DNA of 64,000 bases from Mobiluncus sp963511525 (GTDB taxonomy: Bacteria > Actinomycetota > Actinomycetes > Actinomycetales > Actinomycetaceae), in contig NZ_CAUPIY010000005.1 of NCBI RefSeq assembly GCF_963511525.1, positions 1 through 64,000 on the forward strand, in the 5' to 3' direction. Below, in pieces: positions 34,482 through 43,973 of this stretch. Below the pieces are notes generated by a model that saw nothing but the letters and a program-made list of their open reading frames with translations, did not search any database and had not been told where the DNA came from. Position 1 is the first letter of the stretch; the number at the start of each line of letters is the position of its first letter. The translations under genes and the position numbers were made by a program.

Positions 34482-35168
34482 TTAGGGGTTTCGCCAGTTC
34501 CCGGTGATCTCGACTCTGGAGATGCCACTACTGAGACTGACCCGGTTGACCCCTGGGGTGAGGATCGGGAACGTGCCGGTCAGGGCGTCGGTTTGTACCC
34601 GGCCTGCGACGTGTGCGACAAGGCGGGCCGAGTCCAGGGTGATCTGCCCTGCCGGTGACTGTACGCGGTAGGTAGTTCCGTTGATCGTCAGCGTCAACGC
34701 CCCGGTGCCCTTGATCGTGATGATCGGTGCCGCATCCACCAGACCGGGGTTGGTGATCTGTCCGGAGGCGGTGAGCGTGTGGGTGGTCAGCCCAGAATCG
34801 AGGTAGCTAAACGGCTCGCACACCAGGTGCGCCTCGAAAAAGCCCCACGAGGACATGTCCGCGCGCAGTGGGCTAATGGAGGCGTGTTTGACCTTGTGGA
34901 ACGCCCCGGGCTGGTGGGACAGGTGAATGGTCGCCGCCCGCTCCAGCGCCAGTGCGGCCTTGTGGTAGGCGGCCAGGCCGCCTGTGATCGCCAGCGGCAA
35001 CGTGATCGACGTGTCATGCCAGCCGCCCAGGCGGGTCAGCGTCCCGGCTCTGCCCGCCACCTCAATATCGTCGGTGACCCGCTCGGCGACCGGCAGGTCG
35101 ACCGGGCCTGTGAGCCGCAGGCCCAGCGACGTCGAGGACACTGACTTGTCGAGAGTGAAACCGTGCAT
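34482..35168 (-). CDS. distal tail protein (Dit)
   Basis: The 228-residue protein lies directly after the tape measure gene, whose stop overlaps its ATG (TAATG). The beta-rich sequence with a HGFTLDKS start and a SPLRADMSSWGFFEAHLVCEPF strand region fits the siphovirus Dit family that forms the hub between tube and fibre. The C-terminal half is a galectin-like beta domain. Confidence 0.75.
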   Translation of the reverse strand: MHGFTLDKSVSSTSLGLRLTGPVDLPVAERVTDDIEVAGRAGTLTRLGGWHDTSITLPLAITGGLAAYHKAALALERAATIHLSHQPGAFHKVKHASISPLRADMSSWGFFEAHLVCEPFSYLDSGLTTHTLTASGQITNPGLVDAAPIITIKGTGALTLTINGTTYRVQSPAGQITLDSARLVAHVAGRVQTDALTGTFPILTPGVNRVSLSSGISRVEITGNWRNP

Positions 35169-37855
35169 TAGACACCTCCTCCAGTGGCGAGCACCGTGTG
35201 GTGGGAGTTGATACGAGCCAGCTGGCGGTTGATGCCGGGGGCGAGTTTGCCCACCAGCGTGCCGTCGTTGAGCACGACCTTGATGTCCATGGCCTCCAGC
35301 AGTGCCCGGGCGGTCTGGTCGACGATGCCCGCCACCTCTCCTGCGCGCCCTGCCTCTTGGCCGACAGCGCTGTGGCTGGTGGTTGCAGGCGGTGGTTGCA
35401 GGTGGGTTGGGGCCAGATCGACCGGGTCCAGGCTGGTGGTGATGGGAACGTCGATACCGCTGGTGAGCTCACCCATGGCCGCCAGGGTGTCAGCGGCAAC
35501 ATCTTGAGCTGCGTCGATGGCGCGGTCGCCGGTGTCTTCGATACCTCCGGCCAGGCCTCGGGTGAGCATGTCACCGACCCACGCCATTTCCTTGGACGGC
35601 GAGTTGATGCCGAAGAAGCCGGTGATGCCGTCCCAAATGTCAGAACACCAGCTTGTAACCCTGTCCCAGAGCCAGCCTGCCAGCGACTGGATGCCGTTCC
35701 ACAAGCCGCGCACCAGGTCCGCGCCAGCAGAGGCCATCTGGCCGACCCCTTGACCGACCGCGCCAACGATTCCGGTGATGATCTGCGGGATCGCCGCCAC
35801 GATGGTCGAGATGATCTGCGGCAGGTTCGTGATCAACGCGGTCAGCAGCTCAACGCCTGCCATGACCAGTTGCGGGATCGCCCCACCGATCGCCGAGACG
35901 ATCGCTGCGATGATCTGCGGCAGCGCGGCCACGATCGTGCTGATGATCTGCGGCAGCGCCCCAATGAGCGCGGTGAGCAGTTTGACGCCAGCCTCGATGA
36001 GCTGCGGCAGGGCCGACAGCAGCGTGGTGATGATGCCGGTGATGATCTGTGGCAGCACCGTCACGATCGCGGTGATGATCTCCGGGAGCGCGTCGACCAG
36101 GGAGGTCAACAACGCAATACCGGTCTCGATGATCTGCGGGATCGCCCCGACCAGGAACTCCACGATCGAGGTGATGATCTGCGGCAGTGCCTCAATGAGC
36201 ACCGGGATCGCTTCCAGCAGACCCTGGGCGAGCCCGAGGATGAGCTGCAACGCCGCCTCTAGGATCATCGGCAGGCTATCGACCAGGCCTTGGACCAGGG
36301 CGACGATCATCTCCACGGCCGCCGGGATGAGCTCCGGGAGTGCCTCACCGATCCCGGTGACCAAGGTGGTGATGATCTGCAGGGCTGCTTCCAACAGTGA
36401 CGGCAGCGCCTCGATGATCGCCTCCACTAGTGCGACGATGAGCATCACCGCTGTCTCGGCAACCGACGGCAACACCTCGATGATGCCTTCGAGCAGCGCG
36501 GTCAGGATCGACATGCCGGTCTCGACGACCATTGGCAGCTGCTCGGCGATGAACCCGAGTGCTTCTTGCAGGATCTCGCCGAGCTTGTCGATCAATGCCG
36601 GGGCTCCGCCTTGTTCGAAGGCTGCCGTGAGCTCATCGATCCATCCGTTGACCATCGGCATGACCGTGCCAGCCAGCGCGTCGGTCAGACCTTGGGCGAG
36701 CAGGCCTTTGAGGTTGTCGATGCCGTCGCGCATGGTCGACAGCTGGCCGGTGAAGGTTTTCGACTGGGCTTCCATCGCCCCGTGGAAACGGCCGCCTTCC
36801 TCGGTTGCCGAAGCGAACGCGTCAGCGACCATGTCCGCGCTGATCGCGCCCTTGGCCATCTCCTCTTTCAGCTCGCCGATGGACTTACCCGTCTTGCGGG
36901 AGATCTCCTCCAGCGGGTTGAACCCGGCGTTGATCATCTGGTTGAGGTCCTGGCCGGTCAGCTTGCCCGTCGAGGACATCTGGGCGAACGCCAAGGTCAG
37001 TGACTCCATCTTCTGCGCGTCACCTTGGGAGATGTCACCGATATGCATCAGGTGCTTCTTCGCATCCTCCAGGCTGATGCCGAAGGCCAGCAGGGTTTGC
37101 ATGCTGCCTGCGAGATCGCCCATGCCGAACGGGGTCTTCGCGGCCTGGGTTTTCAGGTCGTTGACCAGCTGTTGGGCTTTGGCCTGATCGCCGAGCATCG
37201 TGGTGAAGCTGGTGGTGTACTGCTCCATGCGGGCGTTGTACTCCACCCCGTCCTTCAAAGCATCGGCCATACCCCGGCCGATACTCGCGATCGCCTTGCC
37301 GATGCCCTTGACACCAGCGACGATCGCCTCGGCGGCCAGGTTCGCTTTGAGCACGTCACCGAAGACGCGGGTCTTATCCCCGGTGTCGTCCATCTCGTCG
37401 CCGAGATCATCGACCGCGTCCTCCAAGCGTCCGGCGTCCTTGGCAGCGTCCTTCGCATCATCGCCTGCCCCGTCGGCCTCGTCCCCGAACTCGCCGAGCG
37501 CATCGTTGTTGGCCTTGAGCTCTTTTTCCAGCTCGTTGAGCTCGGCACCGGCGTTGTTGAGCTGGATCTGCCAGTTCTTCGTGCGCGAATCGTTCTCCCC
37601 GAACGACGCGGCCGAGTTCTCGAGTGCGGCCTTGAGTGTCTCGATCTTGGACTTTTGGTTCTCGATCTCTTTGGTCAGCACCTGGTTGCGGGAGGCCAGT
37701 GCCTGGGTGGACTTGTCGTTCTTGTCGAACTGGGAGGCCACCAGTTTCATCTCCGAGCCCAGCACCCGCATTTCACGGTTGATGTCGGTGATGGCCCGCT
37801 TGAACTCGCGTTCACCTTCCAGACCGATCTTGAGACCAAACGATGAGTCAGCCAT
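35168..37855 (-). CDS. tail tape measure protein
   Basis: The 895-residue protein sets tail length. The N-terminus is a long coiled coil (about 10-150, with REFKRAITDINREM and an Asp/Glu-rich stretch). A tape-measure core with GxGK-like helices follows (about 170-400, SMQTLLAFG, GQDLNQMINAGFNPLEE). Then come many Leu/Ile/Pro-rich repeats of roughly 33 residues (ALPQIISTIVAALPQII type, about 430-740). The hydrophobic repeats probably form the segment that crosses the host membrane. Forward-strand open frames over this gene are shadows of its regular codon pattern. Confidence 0.9.
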   Translation of the reverse strand: MADSSFGLKIGLEGEREFKRAITDINREMRVLGSEMKLVASQFDKNDKSTQALASRNQVLTKEIENQKSKIETLKAALENSAASFGENDSRTKNWQIQLNNAGAELNELEKELKANNDALGEFGDEADGAGDDAKDAAKDAGRLEDAVDDLGDEMDDTGDKTRVFGDVLKANLAAEAIVAGVKGIGKAIASIGRGMADALKDGVEYNARMEQYTTSFTTMLGDQAKAQQLVNDLKTQAAKTPFGMGDLAGSMQTLLAFGISLEDAKKHLMHIGDISQGDAQKMESLTLAFAQMSSTGKLTGQDLNQMINAGFNPLEEISRKTGKSIGELKEEMAKGAISADMVADAFASATEEGGRFHGAMEAQSKTFTGQLSTMRDGIDNLKGLLAQGLTDALAGTVMPMVNGWIDELTAAFEQGGAPALIDKLGEILQEALGFIAEQLPMVVETGMSILTALLEGIIEVLPSVAETAVMLIVALVEAIIEALPSLLEAALQIITTLVTGIGEALPELIPAAVEMIVALVQGLVDSLPMILEAALQLILGLAQGLLEAIPVLIEALPQIITSIVEFLVGAIPQIIETGIALLTSLVDALPEIITAIVTVLPQIITGIITTLLSALPQLIEAGVKLLTALIGALPQIISTIVAALPQIIAAIVSAIGGAIPQLVMAGVELLTALITNLPQIISTIVAAIPQIITGIVGAVGQGVGQMASAGADLVRGLWNGIQSLAGWLWDRVTSWCSDIWDGITGFFGINSPSKEMAWVGDMLTRGLAGGIEDTGDRAIDAAQDVAADTLAAMGELTSGIDVPITTSLDPVDLAPTHLQPPPATTSHSAVGQEAGRAGEVAGIVDQTARALLEAMDIKVVLNDGTLVGKLAPGINRQLARINSHHTVLATGGGV

Positions 37856-37881
37856 GAGGATTCACCTGCCTGTCAGTGGGG

Positions 37882-38483
37882 TTAGATGCCGGTCGGGATG
37901 ATGTCGTCGATGAACCACACCCGTGCTGGTTTCGCTCGTCCTGTCTCGATCCGCCAGCAGTCCACCAGGTCAAGGAGCTCACCAAAGACCATCAGGCCCA
38001 CCTCGTCTTGTCTCAGGCCGAGGTGGGCTAAACCGATGTAGGTCAGGCGGGTGAACACTGCCCGGTCGGATTCGACTATCCGTCCGCTGCCGGGCTCGCT
38101 TTTGGGGCTGGCTCGGTGAGGATGTCGCGGCGGGTGCCTCGCTGCAGTGCCTCAGCGATCGCACCCCGGTAGTCGGCGATATCGGCAGGAACCGTCAGCA
38201 GCTCCACCTCGTCCTCCGTCAACTGCGGGCGCGGGTTGTCGCGGTGGGTGAGGTTGTGGATCTGCACTGACTGGTTGGCCAGCAGTGTGATCAGCCAGAT
38301 CACCTCGGTCAGTGTCTGACCGAGGTCCTCGGAGGTCTCCAACGCGGTGCCGAGGTTGTCCAGCCCGCCGTAGCGCTCAGCAATCAGCCGGGTGGCCTTG
38401 GTGGTGAGCACCAGCTCGTACTCGCTCCCACCAATCGTCACGGTCGCACTGCGAGCGGTGTCACGCGATGGTGTGTCAGTCAT
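37882..38483 (-). CDS. tail assembly chaperone, frameshifted long form (gpGT-like)
   Basis: A -1 slip on C CCA AAA (38106-38100) near the end of the short form fuses 128 residues of it to 72 more from the overlapping frame (…AVFTRLTYIGLAHLGLRQDE … VWFIDDIIPTG), ending at TAA 37882. The long form totals 200 residues. The gene lies between the major tail protein and tape measure, the conserved place of the lambda G/GT pair. The overlap frame has no start codon of its own in a suitable place. In lambda the ratio of the two forms is needed for tail assembly. Confidence 0.8.
38076..38483 (-). CDS. tail assembly chaperone, short form (gpG-like)
   Basis: This 135-residue form is made without frameshifting. 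It has a beta-rich N-terminus (ARSATVTIGGSEYELVLTTKA) and a helical remainder, as in Gram-positive phage gpG-like proteins. It binds the tape measure during tail assembly. It starts at ATG 38483 with a ribosome site overlapping the end of the major tail protein gene. Confidence 0.75.
   Translation of the reverse strand: MTDTPSRDTARSATVTIGGSEYELVLTTKATRLIAERYGGLDNLGTALETSEDLGQTLTEVIWLITLLANQSVQIHNLTHRDNPRPQLTEDEVELLTVPADIADYRGAIAEALQRGTRRDILTEPAPKASPAADG
38099..38107 (-). promoter_or_regulatory. programmed -1 frameshift slippery site
   Basis: CCCCAAAAG on the minus strand holds the heptamer C CCA AAA in the reading frame of the short chaperone, matching the X XXY YYZ rule. It lies 22 bases before the short-form stop codon. 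Confidence 0.75.
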
Positions 38484-38495
38484 GGGGGTGCTCCT

Positions 38496-39092
38496 TTACT
38501 TGCCGGGGCTGGTGGCGGCGGGCTCGTAGACGGACTGGTACCAGCCGGTGATGATCTCGGCCTTGACCTTGGGGTCGCCTTCGGTGGCTTCGGCTTTCCA
38601 CGGGTGACGGCCCTTCGCGTCTGGCTTGTTGCGACGCAGGATGGTGCCCTCGATGCTCGGGGTGGAGAACGTGATCGAGTCGGCCTTGGTGGCAAGCGTG
38701 GTGCTTGGTAGGGCGAACTTGACGCGGTAGAGCCAGAAGTACTGGAAGGTGCCGTTGGAGCGTGCGGCACGGAACCCGATCGCTACCGGTGTGCCGCCGT
38801 CTTCCGAGGACGAGATGAGTACCCCGTTGGCATCCAGGGTTGCGCCGGTCAGTGCCGCTGCGGCTTCTGCTCCCAGGTCGTCCACGCCGAGGGTGAGCGT
38901 GCCGGATTTGAATTCCTTGACGATCTCGCTGGGCCCGTCGTCGGCATAGAGGATTGCCTCGGCGACTTCGACGGACAACTCCGCTGAGATCGCTTTGGCC
39001 AGTGGCTTCGGGCTGGCGTAGGTTTCCTCGCCGGTGGTGGGGTTTTCGGTGATCGTGGCGTAGTAGAGCTTGTCAAGACCAATCGTGGCCAT
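38496..39092 (-). CDS. major tail protein
   Basis: The 198-residue protein starts MATIGLDKLYYATITENPTT and carries the beta-sandwich pattern of siphovirus tail tube proteins (TLTLGVDDLGAEAAAALTGA, GFRAARSNGTFQYFWLYRVKFALP). Position before the chaperone gene supports the call. Confidence 0.85.
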   Translation of the reverse strand: MATIGLDKLYYATITENPTTGEETYASPKPLAKAISAELSVEVAEAILYADDGPSEIVKEFKSGTLTLGVDDLGAEAAAALTGATLDANGVLISSSEDGGTPVAIGFRAARSNGTFQYFWLYRVKFALPSTTLATKADSITFSTPSIEGTILRRNKPDAKGRHPWKAEATEGDPKVKAEIITGWYQSVYEPAATSPGK

Positions 39093-39110
39093 GGGGATTG
39101 CGTCCTTTCG

Positions 39111-39455
39111 TTAAAACGGGTGGTGGCAGCTGGTATCGAAGCTGTAGTGGTGGTAGCCGGTGTCGTCCTCGAAGCCGATGTAGCGTCTGGCCGTGACCAC
39201 CAGCCCCGCGTCGACGAGAGCACGGGTGAGCGTGTCCCGCCAGGTGAGGTAGTTACCTGCTGTGAACAGGGAGAGGCGGACTTCTTCGATTTCGACGTGT
39301 GGGGTGTTGTCGGCGAACACTTCCAGCGTGTCGGCGATCGGGGTGGCAACTAGATAGGTGTCCGGTGCGGGCGAGGCGCTAAACAGGCTCACCGCGATGG
39401 GCAGATCAAGCTGGTCAGCGATCGTGGTGAGGGTTTCCAGCAGCGGGATGGTCAT
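39111..39455 (-). CDS. tail terminator/completion-like protein
   Basis: The 114-residue protein lies between the gp10-like and tail tube genes, the slot of tail terminators. It has a mixed alpha/beta layout with PHVEIEEVRLSLFTAGNY and RYIGFEDDTGYHHY. The ATG overlaps the end of the gp10-like gene (ATGA). Confidence 0.6.
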   Translation of the reverse strand: MTIPLLETLTTIADQLDLPIAVSLFSASPAPDTYLVATPIADTLEVFADNTPHVEIEEVRLSLFTAGNYLTWRDTLTRALVDAGLVVTARRYIGFEDDTGYHHYSFDTSCHHPF

Positions 39456-39889
39456 GGTGTGATCCCGTCGAGTTTGGCTGCCAGCACGGTTTTCATCGCC
39501 TCCACCGCACCCCGCCTGGTCTGGGAGCGTGTCGGTGCCAGAAACGGGCGTGCGGGCTGGTTGCTCCTGCCGTGCTCTAACACGTTGGCGATGAGCGCGT
39601 TCGACCTGCCGTCGCGGCGGTTTTCAGCGAAACCGACTTTGACGTTGTGGGCACCTTTGCTGTTGACCTTCACGCTGGTAACACCCAGGGCTCCGATGAG
39701 CTGGCCGGTTGAGCGGGACGGCATCGTGGTCGCCCGCCCGATCGCGGATGCGAGGTTGGCTCTCATGCGTGGTTCGACCACGTTCGCGCCAGCGCTCAAG
39801 ACTTCGTCGGCTGCAGTGTCCAGCAGGCGTGAGGTGGCCTCGAGTGCGTCGATGTACTTATTGGGCAGTCGGATCTGGACGCGCGCCAT
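39452..39889 (-). CDS. HK97 gp10-like head-tail joining protein
   Basis: From ATG 39889 it has 145 residues. ARPFLAPTRSQTRRGAVEAM near the end is the hallmark of the gp10 / minor tail-joining family. Its start lies inside the end of the preceding adaptor gene (32-base overlap). It links head and tail after packaging. Confidence 0.75.
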   Translation of the reverse strand: MARVQIRLPNKYIDALEATSRLLDTAADEVLSAGANVVEPRMRANLASAIGRATTMPSRSTGQLIGALGVTSVKVNSKGAHNVKVGFAENRRDGRSNALIANVLEHGRSNQPARPFLAPTRSQTRRGAVEAMKTVLAAKLDGITP

Positions 39890-40220
39890 GATGGGCTCCT
39901 TCCGGTTGCAGACGGTGGGCAAGGATCTCGATGTAGCCGCCGATGGGCTCGACGGTGTCGATGACGTAGCGGCCATCGCAAGCGGCGATCTGCATGACCT
40001 CCGAGACGGTGAGCCCGGGGATGGTGCGGATGCGGAATAAGACGGTGGCCTGCGTGTAGGCGGCACGGTTGACCCACGCTGAGCTGGCGTGCCTCATCTC
40101 CCTGTAGGTGCGCACCGAGGCGACCACCTGCTCGGCGCTAGCGGTGAACCCCGCAGCGTCCCTGCGGGCTACGGGGGTGATGAGGTCGATGGTTTCTCGC
40201 ATACTGCCGATACCAGCCAT
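39858..40220 (-). CDS. head-tail adaptor (head closure) protein
   Basis: The 120-residue protein has the beta-barrel adaptor pattern: GSMRETIDLITPVARRDAAG at the start and RIRTIPGLTVSEVMQIAACDGRY in the centre. It is a gp7/SPP1 gp16-like family member, placed between connector and gp10-like genes. Confidence 0.75.
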   Translation of the reverse strand: MAGIGSMRETIDLITPVARRDAAGFTASAEQVVASVRTYREMRHASSAWVNRAAYTQATVLFRIRTIPGLTVSEVMQIAACDGRYVIDTVEPIGGYIEILAHRLQPEGAHHGARPDPTAQ

Positions 40221-40223
40221 GGG

Positions 40224-40538
40224 TTAGACCTTCCATTCGCGCTCGAGGCGCAGCAGCGTGTTCACCGCGCCCCACATGGCTTTGGCGGCATCGGGTTTGT
40301 CGGACCAGAACCCTGCCGTGGACCCGTCACGCGACTCGTAGAAGTGACTGGCGAGCATCACGATCGCCTGCCGGGTCGAACCGGGCATCTCGTGGGCCTC
40401 GTAGTAGTCCTCGGGTAGGTGCTGGTAGGCGGTGGCATAGGAGGTGGCAGCGGCCACCAGGTGGGCGATGAGCTCGTCGTCGGCGTCGTGGGCGAGGATG
40501 AGGTTGGCTTTGACCTGGTCGATGAGCTGGTGGTTCAT
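40224..40538 (-). CDS. head-tail connector (gp6-like)
   Basis: The 104-residue protein starts at ATG 40538, 8 bases after GGAGG. Its helical sequence with ANLILAHDADDELIAHLVAA is the gp6/gp15-like connector signature. It docks on the portal. Confidence 0.8.
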   Translation of the reverse strand: MNHQLIDQVKANLILAHDADDELIAHLVAAATSYATAYQHLPEDYYEAHEMPGSTRQAIVMLASHFYESRDGSTAGFWSDKPDAAKAMWGAVNTLLRLEREWKV

Positions 40539-40573
40539 GGCTGCCACCTCCTATTCGTTGCGTGCGGGGAGTT

Positions 40574-41794
40574 TTAGGCTCCGGCCTTCTGGGTGAGGAT
40601 CTTGACGGCCTCGGGCAGGACGAGCTTGCCGTCCAGGCGCTGGGAGGCGAGGAAACCGACCTGGCCGGAGGTGGCGAACAGTTCGTTCAGGCGCTTGAAC
40701 GAGCGTCCCTGCCGGTCAGCGATCCAGTAGTAGGACAGGTCACCGAACGCCACGGTCTTCGCGCCCGCCTTGATCTCGGGTGCGAACGTGGAGGTGTGCA
40801 CGGGCTTGCCCAGGATCATGTCCGGGGCACCAGCGGTCAGTGCTGGCTGCCACAGGTACTGGCCCTGGTTGTCCTTGAGCTTGCGCACGGTCTTGACGGT
40901 GGCGTCGTTCATCAGCCACACTGCCCGGGCCCGATACGGTGCGCGCAGGCTGTAGTGCAGGTCGATGAGCTCATCGGCGGTGATGTCTGCGGCCTTCGCG
41001 GTGGTCACATCCGAGATGCCACCACCGGTGGGATCGAAGATGCCGGTCGGCTTGCCCTTGCCGTCACCGACGAGGAAGGCCTCCTCTTCGGCGGCACCGA
41101 TGCGGCGGGCGAACTCGGCGGCGAGGTAGGCCTCGACGTCGAAGACCGAATCGCCGAGCAGTTCCTCGCTGATCTTGAGGAACGTGCCGAGCTTGAACGC
41201 CGAGAGCGTGATCTGGGAGAAGGTCTCGTCGGATTCGGTGTAGGGCTTGCCCTCATCGAGCCACCCGGCGCTGCCGTGGGTGGATACGACCGGGATCTTG
41301 CGGTCCCCGCTGGTGGTCTGGATGACGTTGGCAAGGCCTCGCATGATGTTCTGGTCGGCCAGCGACTGCATGAGGGTGTGCTCGAACTCGTCCGGCACGA
41401 GGTAGCCGCCTTCGGAATCGACCCCCTCGGACAGGGCGTTGCGCACCTCCATTGGGGAGGCGTTCAGGCGCATCGCATCCCAGAACGCGCGCTTGTAGGA
41501 GGCGGTGGCGCGGCCGGTCTTCGGTTCGGTCTCCTCGCCGGTCTGGCCGGGCATCGAGGTCAGCGGCGCATTCGTGGCCCGGGCAAGATCAGCGTCCAGG
41601 CGCTGGGCGCGCTCGGCGCGGGCGATCTCGTTGGTGAGCTTGTCGATATCGGCTTCCATGCGGGCGTAGGTCTGGTCGTCCTCGGCGGACAGGCAGCCGG
41701 TGGTGGTGTCGCGTCGCTCGTCGAGGAAGGCCTTGGCCTTCTCCCAGGTCTCGGCGCGGCGGGTACGCAGGTCAGAAATCGTCATCGTGGACAT
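40574..41794 (-). CDS. HK97-family major capsid protein
   Basis: The 406-residue product begins with a coiled-coil scaffold-like delta domain (about 1-110: RAETWEKAKAFLDERR, EADIDKLTNEIARAERAQ). The capsid fold follows: EGGYLVPDEFEHTLMQSLAD, then KFKL-like FKLGTFLKISEELLGDS and the A domain. The upstream ClpP-like protease should remove the delta domain during maturation. Confidence 0.92.
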   Translation of the reverse strand: MSTMTISDLRTRRAETWEKAKAFLDERRDTTTGCLSAEDDQTYARMEADIDKLTNEIARAERAQRLDADLARATNAPLTSMPGQTGEETEPKTGRATASYKRAFWDAMRLNASPMEVRNALSEGVDSEGGYLVPDEFEHTLMQSLADQNIMRGLANVIQTTSGDRKIPVVSTHGSAGWLDEGKPYTESDETFSQITLSAFKLGTFLKISEELLGDSVFDVEAYLAAEFARRIGAAEEEAFLVGDGKGKPTGIFDPTGGGISDVTTAKAADITADELIDLHYSLRAPYRARAVWLMNDATVKTVRKLKDNQGQYLWQPALTAGAPDMILGKPVHTSTFAPEIKAGAKTVAFGDLSYYWIADRQGRSFKRLNELFATSGQVGFLASQRLDGKLVLPEAVKILTQKAGA

Positions 41795-41815
41795 GGGAAA
41801 GGTTCTCCTTGCTTG

Positions 41816-42622
41816 TTAGTGGGTGTGGTTGATCAGTGCGGCGTACAGGTCCACCACTTTTCGCCCCGCAGGCCGCGTGGGCTCTGGGGCTGGTGGCGTG
41901 TCGGTCAGGTGTGCGACAAGGCGCTGTTCGGCGGGCTTGCGGGCAAAACACACCCCGCTGGCGGTATCGGCGAGCGGGGCAGGGTTTCGTGTCGTCGGCG
42001 GCCACGGTGCCTGCTTGTTCGGCTCCTCGCCGTCGTCTGGGTCGGGTGGGGTGCGGGGGCCGGTGAGGTAGTCGTCGGCAAACCCCATGCTGATGGCGGC
42101 TCGTGCGTCCATCCAGGTTTCTTGATCCATCAGCCGTGCGAGCTTGGCTCGGCTCATCCCGGTTTTCAGCTCGTAGGCGTTGATGATGGACTCTTTGACC
42201 GCTGCGAGCATGTCGATGGCCCGGCCCAGCTCGTCGGCGTCGCCGACGGCGAGGGTGGCCGGGTTGTGGATCATGAGCATCGAGACCGGGCTCATCGCCA
42301 CGACCTCACCTGCCATGGCGATCACGCTGGCGGCACTGGCGGCGATCCCGTCAATATGGACGCGGACGTGGCCTGGGTAGTCGATGAGCATGTTGTAGAT
42401 CTGGGCTGCCGCGACGACGTCTCCGCCGGGGCTGTTGATCCACACCGTGACATCTCCTGAACCTGCCGCCAGCTCGGAGGCGAACAGGGCCGGGGTGATG
42501 TCGTCGTCAAACCATGACTCCTCAGCGATCACCCCGTTGATACGCAAAACCCGGCTGGTATCGCTACCTGCCGGGTCAGATGTTTCGGGAGCGGGTGGCT
42601 CCCAGTTCCAGAACCGTCTCAC
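41816..42622 (-). CDS. ClpP-type prohead maturation protease
   Basis: The 268-residue protein has the S14 fold: WINSPGGDVVAAAQIYNML, nucleophile Ser96 in GIAASAAS, and His119 in SMLMIHNPA, with Asp further on. It cleaves the capsid delta domain. Its ATG overlaps the portal stop by 4 bases. The C-terminal 60 residues are a disordered Pro-rich tail. Confidence 0.9.
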   Translation of the reverse strand: MRRFWNWEPPAPETSDPAGSDTSRVLRINGVIAEESWFDDDITPALFASELAAGSGDVTVWINSPGGDVVAAAQIYNMLIDYPGHVRVHIDGIAASAASVIAMAGEVVAMSPVSMLMIHNPATLAVGDADELGRAIDMLAAVKESIINAYELKTGMSRAKLARLMDQETWMDARAAISMGFADDYLTGPRTPPDPDDGEEPNKQAPWPPTTRNPAPLADTASGVCFARKPAEQRLVAHLTDTPPAPEPTRPAGRKVVDLYAALINHTH

Positions 42623-43944
42623 CGGCTCCTCCTTTCAACTCTGTGTTCTGTTGGTGGCCCGCCAGGAGGCAAACCGCCTTCTGACGGCTCCAACCCCGCT
42701 GGTTCCTCCTGCCCCGTGGTGGCGTAGGCCCCGGCCATGGATAGAGGCAGCATGTTGCCGTTGACCAGGTACACGTCGCCACCATCAGCAGGGTTGATGC
42801 GGTCGAGGTTTTCGAGGGCGCGGATGTCGTTGGCGCTCATCCACCCGTTCTGCCTGGCCACGGCGTAGCCGTTCATGCGCGAGACGTAGTCTCCGCGCAG
42901 CAGGCCCTCGAGGTTGAACTTCACGAACACGCTCGGCTTCTCGCGTGGGCTAAGCAGCGTCTTGGTCAGGGCTTGTTCCCAGCGGATGACCCACGGGTCG
43001 AGCGTGTATTTCACGAACTCCAAGGACTGCTGCTCAATGTTGGAGAAGCTCGATTTTTCGAGGTCGCCGACCATGTGCGGTGGGATGCGGAAGATCCGGG
43101 CGATCTCGTTGATCTGGAACTTCCGGGTCTCCAAGAACTGCGCCTGCTCCGGGCTAACGGAGATGGGCGTGTACTTCATGCCCTCTTCGAGCACTGCGAC
43201 CTTGTTGGCGTTGCGGGCCCCACCAAAGGTTTGCTGCCAGGACTCGCGCACCCGAGACGGGTCTTTGATCGTGCCCGGATGCTCCAACACCCCGCCAGGG
43301 GCGGCCCCGTTGGCGAAGAACGACGCCCCGTAGTCTTCGGTGGCCATGGCCATGCCGATCGCGTTTTTCGCCATCGCAATCGGGCTATAGCCCACCAGCC
43401 CATCAAACCCGAGCCCGGGGATGTGCAGCACGTCAGCAGGTGAAAGCCGGATGCGTGACCACTCACCGGCGGGTTCGTCGCTGGTGGTTTGGTACTCGTA
43501 GTAGAGCCTGCCTGCATCGTCCCTGCCTACGCTCATCCGGTTGGGCATGAGCGGATACAGGCCGATGACCTCGTCGAGGCCGTTGCGGATGACCTGTGCG
43601 TAGGCGTTGCCCCACAGTAGCAGATGCGTCATGAGGGTCTCGCGGAAGACGAAGCTGGTCATCTCCGGGTTGGGCTCATCGTGCAGCAGCCGGTAGAGCG
43701 TGTGGTCGGTGGCTTTGACCTTCGACCCGTCTTTCTCGGTGCGGTAGACGTGCAGGGGCAGGCCCGCGATTGCTTCTGCCAGGATCCGCACGCACGAATA
43801 CACCGCAGTCATCTGCATCGCTGAGCGTTCGGTGACCGTGCGTCCGGAGCTGGTGGGACCGAACAGGAAGCTGTAGCTCGAAGACAGCTGGTGGTTCGAC
43901 ACCTGCCGGGCATTGGTGCCGCGTAGCCAGTCGAAAAGTCCCAC
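42619..43944 (-). CDS. phage portal protein (HK97 type)
   Basis: The 441-residue protein starts at GTG 43944 behind AAGGAGG (5-base spacing). Family patterns include YSCVRILAEAIAGLPLHVYR, the GNAYAQVIRN segment and the stem region around FQINEIARIFRIPPHMVGDL. It forms the dodecameric portal at the packaging vertex. Confidence 0.92.
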   Translation of the reverse strand: MGLFDWLRGTNARQVSNHQLSSSYSFLFGPTSSGRTVTERSAMQMTAVYSCVRILAEAIAGLPLHVYRTEKDGSKVKATDHTLYRLLHDEPNPEMTSFVFRETLMTHLLLWGNAYAQVIRNGLDEVIGLYPLMPNRMSVGRDDAGRLYYEYQTTSDEPAGEWSRIRLSPADVLHIPGLGFDGLVGYSPIAMAKNAIGMAMATEDYGASFFANGAAPGGVLEHPGTIKDPSRVRESWQQTFGGARNANKVAVLEEGMKYTPISVSPEQAQFLETRKFQINEIARIFRIPPHMVGDLEKSSFSNIEQQSLEFVKYTLDPWVIRWEQALTKTLLSPREKPSVFVKFNLEGLLRGDYVSRMNGYAVARQNGWMSANDIRALENLDRINPADGGDVYLVNGNMLPLSMAGAYATTGQEEPAGLEPSEGGLPPGGPPTEHRVERRSR

Positions 43945-43973
43945 AGGGGCCTCCTTTTGCGTTGTCGTGAGCG

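Noticed and set aside
35198..37901. Very long forward frames (up to 470 codons) opposite the tape measure gene
   Set aside because: They mirror the regular codon pattern of the hydrophobic repeats of the tape measure protein and show low-complexity Ser/Ile/Met or Asp/Arg strings.
40562..42460. A 632-codon forward frame opposite capsid and protease genes
   Set aside because: It is antisense to two well-supported genes; high GC alone produces long open frames on the complement.
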